Below, one piece after another: positions 1 to 7,974 of a stretch of DNA of 51,325 nt. Below the pieces are notes generated by a model. The model saw only the letters and a list, made by a program, of their open reading frames with translations. It searched no databases and was not told the origin of the DNA. The stretch comes from Tannerellaceae bacterium (GTDB taxonomy: Bacteria; Bacteroidota; Bacteroidia; Bacteroidales; Tannerellaceae). A program made the position numbers and the translations under genes. Each line of letters opens with the position of its first letter. Position 1 is the first letter of the stretch. The stretch lies in contig JAITGL010000052.1 of the NCBI GenBank assembly GCA_031280645.1, positions 1 to 51,325 of the forward strand. The letters run 5' to 3'.

Positions 1-726
1 GGGATTCGCCCGGCAAGGAATCTGCGCCACTTCGAAAATCTTGCGGCCAAAGTCGTACCAGCTACAAACGCCTTCATTGCTGTAATGATAAATGCCCGGA
101 TGCCAATGTCCAGCTTCCGATTTTGATATGAGTTGGAGAATTACTTCGGCAAGGTCGACTGCATAAGTAGGCGTACCGATTTGATCGAATACAACGTTAA
201 TTTCCTGTTTTTCCTTACCTATACGCAGCATTGTCTTCATAAAATTGCTGCCGAATCCTGAATAAAGCCACGAAGTACGAATGATAATCGAATCCGAGCA
301 AACGGCCCTCAGTAGAAGTTCTCCGCTGAGTTTACTACGTCCGTAAGCCGACATGGGGCAGGCATAATCGGCTTCGAGATAAGGGATACTATTAGTTCCA
401 TCAAAAACATAGTCGGTTGAGATGTGAATTATTTTAGCACCAGATTTTGCAGCAACTTCTCCGATATTTTGCACGGCCTCGCTATTGATGCGCAGGCAAA
501 GCGTTTCTTCTTCTTCGGCTTTATCGACGGCAGTGTAGGCTGCACAATTTACGATATAGTCAACAGTTGCATTTCCGGCGATGAAAGCACTTATCGCTCC
601 CTCGTTACAAATATCAAGAGTATCAACGTCGGTAAATAATATATTAAAGTTTTTAAACATGTGCAACAATGATTGAAGCGTATGTCCAAGCTGTCCGTTA
701 GCTCCGGTTATCAGGATTGTTTTCAT
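1..726 (-). CDS. rfbD: dTDP-4-dehydrorhamnose reductase (partial, 3' end outside window)
   Basis: Catalyses the last step of dTDP-L-rhamnose synthesis, NAD(P)H-dependent reduction of dTDP-4-dehydro-L-rhamnose, in the cytoplasm, supplying O-antigen or capsule sugar. The ATG at 724-726 opens a frame of 242 codons that runs off the left edge. Visible are the Rossmann motif TGANGQLG at residues 7-14, the STDYVFDG segment at 103-110, and the SDR catalytic pair Y128-xxx-K132 in AYGRSKLSGE. DQIGTPTY (181-188) is also typical of the RmlD family. Complete members have about 285-300 residues, so roughly 45 are missing because of the window edge, not a mutation. It lies 12 bp downstream of the DUF4924 gene on the same strand, probably co-transcribed. 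Confidence 0.93.
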   Translation of the reverse strand, partial: MKTILITGANGQLGHTLQSLLHMFKNFNILFTDVDTLDICNEGAISAFIAGNATVDYIVNCAAYTAVDKAEEEETLCLRINSEAVQNIGEVAAKSGAKIIHISTDYVFDGTNSIPYLEADYACPMSAYGRSKLSGELLLRAVCSDSIIIRTSWLYSGFGSNFMKTMLRIGKEKQEINVVFDQIGTPTYAVDLAEVILQLISKSEAGHWHPGIYHYSNEGVCSWYDFGRKIFEVAQIPCRANP

Positions 727-738
727 TGCTGAGTAATT

Positions 739-1278
739 TTAATTTGATGTTATTTTTTGGATTTTCCCATATTCGGAAGTCAACATGGCGATAAAACCAG
801 CAACTTGCCTCATGGCTTCCTCTGTTGATGGACTTATTTCGCAGCTCTGGAGTTTGAGTGTGAGATAGCCGTAAAGGGCGGTGAAGCAAGTTTCTATCTC
901 AGCTATGCGTTCGCTGCCAGCTTTAGCCCGCAGATCAACTATGTGAGGAAGTATAATATAGTAGTTAGATTGATATACGGCTTCGTTGCTTGATTGCAAC
1001 ATGCGGAGATGAAAATCGGAAAGCTCTGCAATGATAGAGGTATTTGCAAGAAGATGACCTTTTTCGGTTACACCTTCGGCAATCATCCTTTGCGCCAAGT
1101 TTTCGTACCAATGCGCAATTTTCTCCCTTTCAAATTCAGAACAATCATATCGCGAAACGATCATTTTACGGATTTGGGCCTCGTCGAAATGAGCGGCCCT
1201 GATAAGGTCTTCTACCTGCCACATGTACAGAATATATTCTGCAATATTTTCTTTTCTTTTTTGCTGCGCTATTATCAT
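739..1278 (-). CDS. DUF4924 family protein
   Basis: A 179-residue soluble, mainly helical protein starting MIIAQQKRKENIAEYILYMW, a beginning I recognise from the Bacteroidetes family DUF4924. No catalytic motif, signal peptide or membrane segment is visible. The function is unknown. It is directly upstream of rfbD on the same strand with a 12-bp gap, so it is probably the first gene of that transcript. The family assignment rests on remembered similarity; no function is inferred from it. Confidence 0.75.
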   Translation of the reverse strand: MIIAQQKRKENIAEYILYMWQVEDLIRAAHFDEAQIRKMIVSRYDCSEFEREKIAHWYENLAQRMIAEGVTEKGHLLANTSIIAELSDFHLRMLQSSNEAVYQSNYYIILPHIVDLRAKAGSERIAEIETCFTALYGYLTLKLQSCEISPSTEEAMRQVAGFIAMLTSEYGKIQKITSN

Positions 1279-1447
1279 AATGTTACGAAGGTAGGTAAAA
1301 AAAATGAGTACAAAGAGGAAACTTTTTTAGGAAGATTGGACCCGATCAATGATCGCCAATACTGAATATTTTCTTATAAGCACTTATTTATAAATCATAT
1401 CATCTTAATAGTTTTCATAAACTCAGATCAATACACGTATTTTCCCG

Positions 1448-1529
1448 TGCGGCTGAAGGGACTCGAACCCCCACGCTGTGAAGCACCAGATCCTAAGTCT
1501 GGCGTGGCTACCAATTACACCACAGCCGC
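1448..1529 (-). tRNA. tRNA-Leu (anticodon TAG)
   Basis: On the minus strand the 82-nt sequence folds as a class II tRNA: acceptor GCGGCTG/CAGCCGC, D arm GTG...CAC, anticodon stem CCAGA/TCTGG with loop CTTAGGA (anticodon TAG), a long variable arm, and a T arm with TTCGAGT. The discriminator base is A and no CCA is encoded (the next bases are CGG). The long variable arm fits leucine. Two G-U pairs lie at the base of the T stem. Confidence 0.95.
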
Positions 1530-1542
1530 CACTTTGCGACAA

Positions 1543-1550
1543 CAAAGATA
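1543..1550 (-). promoter_or_regulatory. -7 element upstream of tRNA-Leu
   Basis: TATCTTTG on the minus strand matches the Bacteroidetes -7 consensus TAnnTTTG and lies 13 bp before the mature tRNA 5' end. A TTTG (complement of 1573-1576) stands 22 bp further upstream, slightly more than the usual 19-21. Confidence 0.6.
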
Positions 1551-1727
1551 CCCTTTCCTATCTAAATAACAACAAAATGAATGAAAAACATTTCTATTTA
1601 ACCAATGCAAAGCTCAACAGAAAAAAGAACTATCTTTTTGTTTGCAATAATGCTTCGGATTTTACATCCTTGTCATACCTTTATTTTTACACGGGTATGA
1701 ATTCCTACTCTTTCGGTCTGAAGACTT

Positions 1728-4532
1728 TTAATACCATTTCAAGCCTTCGCGATAGTTACTCCGGCGATCGTATTTCAGGTCTTTCAGCATGGAGGAGCTT
1801 ACAGATACGGAGAAAGTGTATGATTTATAGTTTCCGACGGGGATGATGCTTGCTGTCATATTAAAGCAATGCAGATTGCGCGAAATGTTACAAGTAAGGT
1901 AAGAGAGACGCTTGGCGTTAACATCGTAAGTAGCGTTAAAATTTAGTTGCCAGTCTTTTGTGGGTTGTACATTGCCGCTGAAGCTTAAGGCGTGGGTAAG
2001 CCGATAGTTATATTCCTTTTTATCGTAGTTGAAATCACCGTAGCCGAGGTTAAGACTGTAATTGAAAGAGAGACTCCATTTGAAGTCGTTTTTGTGATAG
2101 CCGTCAGGATCAATCTCGCTATTATGATCATGTTCGTTTTGGTCTTTGCGAAGGCGACCGCGGGTTTGATCGGGAACGAGTTCGCTAATTTCGCCAAATT
2201 CGTCCATCGTACGAAGATTTTCATCGCCGGCTAAAGATTCGGGCTCGACTGGTTTGCTTTCAGCTCTGATATCTAAGAGGCGTCCGATAAGACCGGTTTT
2301 GTAGAAATCCTGATTGATGGTGTACGAAACGCTGGTTCCGGTGGAGCGGAGGCGTCCGAGGCCTTTTCCGGCAGCGATGCGCATAACGTTTTGTCGGCGG
2401 AAGCTTCGAATTCCGTTTGGTCCTTCGTCAACGCGGTATGTGTATGTTTCGAAAACACCGTTGAGATTTAAGGTATAGCTTTTGGTGAGTTTGAGACGTA
2501 AGCCAACGTTGAGGTCGCTCCAATTGAAAGAGTCGGCCATGATGTTATAGCTCATTCCAAGAGAAAGCTTGTCGATTAGCGATCTCTTCAGTCCTTCACC
2601 TGTAGAATCGTTTATAGAAATATATTTTGCTTCAATATTATTATCGAGGCTAAAGCTAACGTTTCCCTGCTGTCCGCGACCAGGAACACCGAACATTCCA
2701 GTTTCAAACGGAGAGTAGGTAAGATTCTGAACTGCGCCCTGGTTGTCGTAATATTGGTAGTTTTTATAGAAGCCGTACTTAGGATTTCCAAAATCGGGAG
2801 TATACCCAAAGCTTACCGACACATCCATCTTGTGCCGCACGGTTTTGAGATATTTACTCAAGACAGGTATGATAGGTTGGTAGAATCCGTAAACAGTGGT
2901 TGAGGCGGAAATAGAAGTATTGTAGTCGTAAACACGATAGAATCCGTATGTCGTATCAACATTTAATACGGAATTTTTCTGTATGCTGTAACCTTTCTCA
3001 ATCTGGTTTGTGTACCATCTTTCGCGATAGCTTATCGATGGGGAGATATTGATGAAATTAAACATATTATATGTTGCGCTTACCGGGATAGAGTGCTGCA
3101 TTCCATTCTTCCAATCTTTAACAAGACTTGACTGCATGAATTTGTATTCTTTGGTGGATATATTGTTACGCATTGTTCCGGTATAGCTCATTGAAATTTT
3201 CTCATACCATCGTTCGCTACCCACAGCCATTTTTCGTTTAAAGGGATAGATACGGCTCATGTTTATGGAAATATCGGGTAGAGTAACCGAAAGCATCGTG
3301 TCTCGCGAGACCTGGTTAATACTGAAAGCGGTGGAGATATTGAACGGACTGCGGGGGAAGCGTTTGGTATAACTAATGCTTGTGCTTTTTGTATTTTGTG
3401 TTGAAGTAGGAACATACATTCCCTGAATATTGTTTTTATCGTAACCACTTGTTGCAAAGTTCGCACTTATCGAGAAAGTATGATAAGGACTTGATTTGGG
3501 ATCTAAGCTGAAAGATCCGGCAAGCTTGAAGTCTTTCGTCAAGCTATAGTCAGAAAGCCCTTTGTCGCCGAGGGTTGTGACGAGGTATGAGGCATTGAGA
3601 TTGCCGGTGTATTTGTATCGTTTCTTTAATGTGCTACGGGCCGTAACGCCCCAAGAGCCTTTGGTATATAGTTCGCCGGTGACAGCCATATCCATATAAT
3701 CGCTAATTGCCAAATAGTAGCCGCCGTCTCTAAGATAAAATCCGCGTGCGGATTCTTCGCCGAAAGTGGGGAATAGTATTCCAGAGGAATAGCTTTCGGA
3801 GAAAGGGAAGTAACAGAACGGGAGACCGAGAAAGTAGATTGGAACGTCGGCTATTACTAGGTAAACGGGACCGGTCACGATGTTTTTCTTCGGCCGGACT
3901 TTAGCACGCGTCATTTTTATGTAGAAGTGCGGATGTTCAATCTCATCGCAAGTAGTGTATTTACCGTCCTTCATATTAAGGATATCGTCTTCCATTTTCT
4001 TTGTGAGCCCGGCAGTTACGTATCCTTCGCCTTGTTTTGTGATTATATCGGTGCTATAACCCTGCTTTGATTTGAAGTTATAACGCATAGTTTTCGATTC
4101 GTATTCCTGGTCTCCGTCCTTAAATATAGGATAGCCAAATTCGAGCCCCAGAGTGTCGAGCCCAAATTTGGCAAAAACAAGGCTGCTATCAAGGTGCATC
4201 TCCATGTATTCGGATCGCAGCTCTATTCTCTGATACTTAACTTCTCCTTTTCCATAAAGAAATGCACGATTACCCCCTGATATAACGATCGAATCAGAAG
4301 CTATATAGGTTACAACAGCCTCGAGAGAACTTGCTCCAACGGCAACAGTATCGGCTGTATCGTTGTTAAGCGATGAAATGGAATCATATAGCATAACTGT
4401 AGAGTCTGGAACTAAGGCATCGGAAAATACCGAATCAGGCAGTGCGAATGTTTCCTGCCCCCTAATTACCAGCGGGGTTGCGGAAAAAACGGAGATTATA
4501 ATGATACGAACGAACGTGTATTTGGGAAACAT
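1728..4532 (-). CDS. LptD-like outer-membrane LPS assembly protein
   Basis: About 934 residues, resembling the Bacteroidetes LptD/OstA-like proteins that insert lipopolysaccharide into the outer leaflet of the outer membrane. After an N-terminal hydrophobic signal (MFPKYTFVRIIIISVFSAT) comes a periplasmic OstA-like region with the segments IVISGGNRAFLYGKGEVKYQ and IITKQGEGYVTAGLTKK, then CDEIEHPHFYIKM and the conserved GPVYLVIADVPIYFLGLPF. The rest is a long beta-barrel with alternating aromatic strands. The frame is open from 4583, but a -7 promoter element (4560-4567) lies inside that extension and the signal peptide begins at the ATG at 4532, so I chose 4532. The metalloprotease gene ends 60 bp upstream on the same strand, but this gene has its own promoter. 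Confidence 0.85.
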   Translation of the reverse strand: MFPKYTFVRIIIISVFSATPLVIRGQETFALPDSVFSDALVPDSTVMLYDSISSLNNDTADTVAVGASSLEAVVTYIASDSIVISGGNRAFLYGKGEVKYQRIELRSEYMEMHLDSSLVFAKFGLDTLGLEFGYPIFKDGDQEYESKTMRYNFKSKQGYSTDIITKQGEGYVTAGLTKKMEDDILNMKDGKYTTCDEIEHPHFYIKMTRAKVRPKKNIVTGPVYLVIADVPIYFLGLPFCYFPFSESYSSGILFPTFGEESARGFYLRDGGYYLAISDYMDMAVTGELYTKGSWGVTARSTLKKRYKYTGNLNASYLVTTLGDKGLSDYSLTKDFKLAGSFSLDPKSSPYHTFSISANFATSGYDKNNIQGMYVPTSTQNTKSTSISYTKRFPRSPFNISTAFSINQVSRDTMLSVTLPDISINMSRIYPFKRKMAVGSERWYEKISMSYTGTMRNNISTKEYKFMQSSLVKDWKNGMQHSIPVSATYNMFNFINISPSISYRERWYTNQIEKGYSIQKNSVLNVDTTYGFYRVYDYNTSISASTTVYGFYQPIIPVLSKYLKTVRHKMDVSVSFGYTPDFGNPKYGFYKNYQYYDNQGAVQNLTYSPFETGMFGVPGRGQQGNVSFSLDNNIEAKYISINDSTGEGLKRSLIDKLSLGMSYNIMADSFNWSDLNVGLRLKLTKSYTLNLNGVFETYTYRVDEGPNGIRSFRRQNVMRIAAGKGLGRLRSTGTSVSYTINQDFYKTGLIGRLLDIRAESKPVEPESLAGDENLRTMDEFGEISELVPDQTRGRLRKDQNEHDHNSEIDPDGYHKNDFKWSLSFNYSLNLGYGDFNYDKKEYNYRLTHALSFSGNVQPTKDWQLNFNATYDVNAKRLSYLTCNISRNLHCFNMTASIIPVGNYKSYTFSVSVSSSMLKDLKYDRRSNYREGLKWY

Positions 4533-4559
4533 TCTGCCTTTTACTTGTGTTTTATGCGG

Positions 4560-4567
4560 CAAAGATA
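4560..4567 (-). promoter_or_regulatory. -7 element for the lptD-like gene
   Basis: TATCTTTG on the minus strand fits TAnnTTTG. Transcription would begin near 4553, downstream of the alternative start at 4583 and about 20 nt before the ATG at 4532. This decides the start codon. Confidence 0.6.
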
Positions 4568-4592
4568 GAACATTTTCCGACAAATACGTGGT

Positions 4593-5303
4593 TTAAAATA
4601 TATGGGTGCTATATCCTTTTAATTCTTTTCTCAACAAGAAAGCACGATTTTCAGTTACATTGTTCATAAGTTCCCAGAAACGGGCACTGTGATTCATTTC
4701 AACAGTATGGCATAGTTCGTGCAAAATAACATAGTCGATCAAATGATCCGGTAGCAACATCAAGGCGATGGAGATGTTAATTCGCCGTTCTGTGGAGCAG
4801 CTTCCCCAGCGACTTTTAGTATTGGCCAGGCGAAGACTTACGTATTTAAAGCCATATTGCTCGGCAAGATTGCGCAGGCGTCCGGGGAGGATTCGCTTTG
4901 CTTCGTGCTCCAAAGCCGATTCTATAAATCTTTGCAGAAGATTTTGCACTCGCGGGTCGGTGAAATCGGTTTGCTGCGGACAGGATATATGAAAGACTTC
5001 CTCCTCTTTTTTGAGGCGCATATAAAAATCGACACGGTCGGCAAGAGTAATGCTGAGGCGGAAAGTATTGGTTTGCAACTGAATTTCTGGGCCAATGATC
5101 TTCCGAGAAGGAGCGCAGTTAAGGAGTTTCTTTAACTGCGAGCGCTTTTCGTGTATGAAGTTGAGCAAAATTTTCTCGCTCCCGCTGGAAGGCATTACGG
5201 CAAAAATCAGGCCGTTTTTAACGCGGAGCGTATATCGTTTGGCTTGAGCGCTGGTACGAATAATTATGGAACCTAATTCTGCATCGTGATACTGTTTCTC
5301 CAT
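4593..5303 (-). CDS. YgjP-type zinc metalloprotease (DUF45/M48-like)
   Basis: A 236-residue cytoplasmic protein of the YgjP/WTT family, which is related to SprT- and Wss1-type zinc peptidases. The active site is HELCHTVEMNHSARFW at residues 195-210: H195, E196 and H199 form the HExxH motif, and H206 is the likely third ligand in the NHS.RFW segment. RWGSCS (165-170) is the other conserved stretch of the family. No signal peptide is present. It ends 9 bp after the acyl-CoA ligase stop in the same direction (ligase stop 5313, this start 5303), so the two are likely co-transcribed. The substrate is unknown. Confidence 0.88.
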   Translation of the reverse strand: MEKQYHDAELGSIIIRTSAQAKRYTLRVKNGLIFAVMPSSGSEKILLNFIHEKRSQLKKLLNCAPSRKIIGPEIQLQTNTFRLSITLADRVDFYMRLKKEEEVFHISCPQQTDFTDPRVQNLLQRFIESALEHEAKRILPGRLRNLAEQYGFKYVSLRLANTKSRWGSCSTERRINISIALMLLPDHLIDYVILHELCHTVEMNHSARFWELMNNVTENRAFLLRKELKGYSTHIF

Positions 5304-5312
5304 CCAGTCGTA

Positions 5313-6980
5313 CTAATAATTGCTATACAGATAACGTTTGATACTCTTTTTCGGCGTTTTTTCAAACTCAGTTGGATAGAGACAAACGGAAGATACGCTT
5401 TCATATGGAGCAAGAAGCTTGTTCAGCTCCTGCCGATTCTGCTCCATTACGGCAGGAAGATCTTCATGTCGAATACCAACGCCGTCAACCGAATCATAAT
5501 CGGGATACACCAAAGCAACGAGCTTACCGTTTTTTTCCACAACAATACTTTCCATTACAAAAGGAAGATTATTAAGTTTTGATTCAATTTCTTCGGGATA
5601 AATATTCTGTCCGTTCGAACTTAGTATTAATGTTTTGCTTCTTCCGCGAATATAAATGCGCTTCCGCTCGTCTATAGTACCGAGATCGCCGGTTCTAAGC
5701 CAGCCGTCGGGAGTGAAGGCTTGGGATGATGCGTCTTCGTTTTTGTAATATCCGTACATTACATTTTCACCCTTCACTTGTATCTCTCCAACAATGTTGA
5801 AAGGATCAGGCGAGTCAATACGAACGTCCATAATATCATGCAGAACTCTACCACATGAACCTGGAATATAGTCGTTATGATTATCGTAGCTTATAAGCGG
5901 AGCACATTCGGTCATGCCGTATCCAATGGTAAACGGGAATTTTATTTTGTAGAGAAAGTCGGTTACTTCCTGGTTCATCGGGGCTCCCCCAACGATTACT
6001 TCGCGAAAGCTTCCTCCGAGGGCATGTACAAGTTTTTTGCAAACCTGGGCGTAAATACGATTATCGAGCAATGGAATATTCAAGGCCAGACGCATAGTAC
6101 GCTTGGACAACTGCGGGAGTATCGTCTTTTTATAGATCTTTTCAAGAATTAGCGGTACGCTTATAATAAGATGAGGCTTTATTTCCTCAAATGCCTTCAA
6201 CAATATTTTAGGCGTCGGTAACTTTCCGAGTATATAAATATGCGCCCCGAAAGCAATCGGAACTAAATAATTGAAAGCACAACTATAAGCATGGGCAAGC
6301 GGAAGGAAGCAAATCATCCGTTCGCCGCGGAATATTACGTCGAGCCGGCGTGCGTAAGTTACATTACCAGCTAAATTATTGCCTGTAAGCATTACTCCTT
6401 TGCTAAATCCGGTAGTTCCCGACGTATAATTTATCAAAACAACTTCACTGTTATTAACCTCCGAATAGCAAATATTATCGGGCAAGAATCCATCAGGATA
6501 CCTGGCATTAAATTTCTTTTCCATATAATCTGCACCCGGAACAGGAGCCGATTCACCGTAACGATGATAAAGGCATCGAAAGCCAGATATGGAGAATACG
6601 GCGCGAACGGCTACTATTTTTTCTTCCTCAAGGCTATCCCAAATCTTGTCGCTAACGAAAAGAAGGCATGAATCCGAATGATTAATAATATGATGAATAT
6701 CATTCGGATTAAAATCCTGGAGGATTGGAACAACGATTGCACCGTATGTCATCACAGCCAAGTGCGCAATACACCATGCTGAGCAGTCTTTTCCGACAAG
6801 AGCAACTTTGTCGCCTTTTTCAACCTGACATTCTTCAAGAATAATATGAAGCTCGGCTATTTTACGGGCCAGAGCGCCGAAAGTAAAGGTTGTATCCTTG
6901 CCGTAGTCGGTAAGAGCCGGAAGATTCCAATTATCGCGGAAACTCCGTTCGTAAATCTTTATAAAGTTTTCTGTAATCAT
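5313..6980 (-). CDS. Long-chain fatty-acid-CoA ligase (AMP-forming)
   Basis: A 555-residue member of the ANL adenylate-forming superfamily. It would activate a fatty acid with ATP to acyl-AMP and then acyl-CoA. Motifs in order: the P-loop YTSGTTGFSKG (185-195), GYGMTECAP (353-361), WLRTGDLG (427-434), the hinge region IRGRSKTLILSSNGQNIYPE, and the C-terminal catalytic lysine region TPKKSIKRYLY near residue 545. Length and motif order are those of a complete enzyme. The chain length preference cannot be read from sequence. A -7 element lies just upstream at 7004-7011. Confidence 0.9.
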   Translation of the reverse strand: MITENFIKIYERSFRDNWNLPALTDYGKDTTFTFGALARKIAELHIILEECQVEKGDKVALVGKDCSAWCIAHLAVMTYGAIVVPILQDFNPNDIHHIINHSDSCLLFVSDKIWDSLEEEKIVAVRAVFSISGFRCLYHRYGESAPVPGADYMEKKFNARYPDGFLPDNICYSEVNNSEVVLINYTSGTTGFSKGVMLTGNNLAGNVTYARRLDVIFRGERMICFLPLAHAYSCAFNYLVPIAFGAHIYILGKLPTPKILLKAFEEIKPHLIISVPLILEKIYKKTILPQLSKRTMRLALNIPLLDNRIYAQVCKKLVHALGGSFREVIVGGAPMNQEVTDFLYKIKFPFTIGYGMTECAPLISYDNHNDYIPGSCGRVLHDIMDVRIDSPDPFNIVGEIQVKGENVMYGYYKNEDASSQAFTPDGWLRTGDLGTIDERKRIYIRGRSKTLILSSNGQNIYPEEIESKLNNLPFVMESIVVEKNGKLVALVYPDYDSVDGVGIRHEDLPAVMEQNRQELNKLLAPYESVSSVCLYPTEFEKTPKKSIKRYLYSNY

Positions 6981-7003
6981 TGGGAGAATATTTTTTATGA
7001 AGA

Positions 7004-7011
7004 CAAAATTA
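7004..7011 (-). promoter_or_regulatory. -7 element for the acyl-CoA ligase
   Basis: TAATTTTG on the minus strand fits TAnnTTTG and lies 24 bp before the start codon at 6980. No convincing TTTG is seen at the -33 position. Confidence 0.45.
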
Positions 7012-7058
7012 AGATAATCGCCGGAAAGATTTTCCCAACCATTATATTATCATCTCCA

Positions 7059-7433
7059 TTACTCAATATTTTTCCCGAAAGGCGTAAGCGCAAGCCCGGC
7101 AAGCTTAATGTGCTGCAAGCCGAAGGGGATGCCAACAATGGTAATACAAAACAACAAACCGAATAGTAAATGGCTAAGGCAAATCCAAATTCCACCGAAC
7201 AATATCCAAATAACATTCATAACAACCGAAAGGCAGCCGGCGGCCGACCCTTGACGGTCGGTAATATTAGTACCGAAAGGCCACAAAGCCACGCGGGCAA
7301 GCTTAAGAGTTTGCAGTCCGAAGGGGATACCCACGATAGTAACTATCAATATGAGGCTCGCTACAATATATTCTAAAGCAATGATAACTCCACCAAAAAC
7401 GAGCCATATTATATTTCCGAAACAGGAAAACAT
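7059..7433 (-). CDS. YccF family membrane protein
   Basis: A 124-residue protein with two copies of the YccF (DUF307) domain: IVTIVGIPFGLQTLKLARVA in the first half and CITIVGIPFGLQHIKLAGLA in the second, each preceded by hydrophobic transmembrane segments and followed by PFG.NI. Family members are small inner-membrane proteins of unknown function. The length agrees with the family. It follows the small membrane gene at 7523-7693 on the same strand, but a terminator lies between them. Confidence 0.88.
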   Translation of the reverse strand: MFSCFGNIIWLVFGGVIIALEYIVASLILIVTIVGIPFGLQTLKLARVALWPFGTNITDRQGSAAGCLSVVMNVIWILFGGIWICLSHLLFGLLFCITIVGIPFGLQHIKLAGLALTPFGKNIE

Positions 7434-7469
7434 ATTTTTATTATAATAATTAAGATGCGCCCAGAAGTC

Positions 7470-7497
7470 AAAAAAAGGGAAGCCATAGCCTCCCTTT
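7470..7497 (-). terminator. Rho-independent terminator
   Basis: On the minus strand a stem GGGAGGC/GCTTCCC (one G-U pair) around a TATG loop is followed by a run of seven T. It ends the transcript of the 56-residue membrane protein gene. Confidence 0.75.
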
Positions 7498-7522
7498 TGC
7501 TTCTCTTCAATCCGGGCATTGT

Positions 7523-7693
7523 CTATTCAACTCTTCTCCCAAGTATAATATGAGTTAAGTAACCTATAATGATTACTCCCAAGCCTATTAAGAGAATCGA
7601 ATTAGAGAGGCTCCCCGTAAACGTTGGTATCGCAAGAATGAAGAGCCCGACAAGCAGGATACAAGTTCCCAGATATTTAAAAAGATTGTTCAT
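7523..7693 (-). CDS. Small two-segment membrane protein (56 aa)
   Basis: An ATG at 7691-7693 opens a 56-codon frame ending in TAG at 7523-7525. The protein starts MNNLFKYLGTCILLVGLFIL and has two hydrophobic segments, about residues 8-23 and 33-51, separated by a short polar turn and followed by a basic tail (GRRVE). It looks like one of the short two-helix membrane proteins common in Bacteroidetes. I know no function. It has a convincing terminator 26 bp after its stop, which supports it as a real gene. Confidence 0.7.
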   Translation of the reverse strand: MNNLFKYLGTCILLVGLFILAIPTFTGSLSNSILLIGLGVIIIGYLTHIILGRRVE

Positions 7694-7974
7694 GGTGATT
7701 AATATTTAATAGTTATTATTTCCTTCTGCAAATAAAGCAATAATAATTGCGATTGCAAAAATATTACAAGATAAAAAAATCCGTCTACGGCAATTTTCCG
7801 CCCGCCTGCCATCACATATCCGATAAGAAAAACAAAACCACAAACAATTCAAACACCCATAAAGACATTTGCAGCTAAATCTCCCAACAAAAACCAATCG
7901 AAATACTGTGCGGCATTGCAGTATGAAGTAGAAATGCGTACTTTGCGCTTCGTTAATCTAAGTAAATATTAGCC

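Noticed and set aside
7706..7897. 63-codon minus frame upstream of the symporter gene
   Set aside because: Cys-rich, low-complexity translation without family, start context or terminator; it lies in an AT-rich divergent promoter region.
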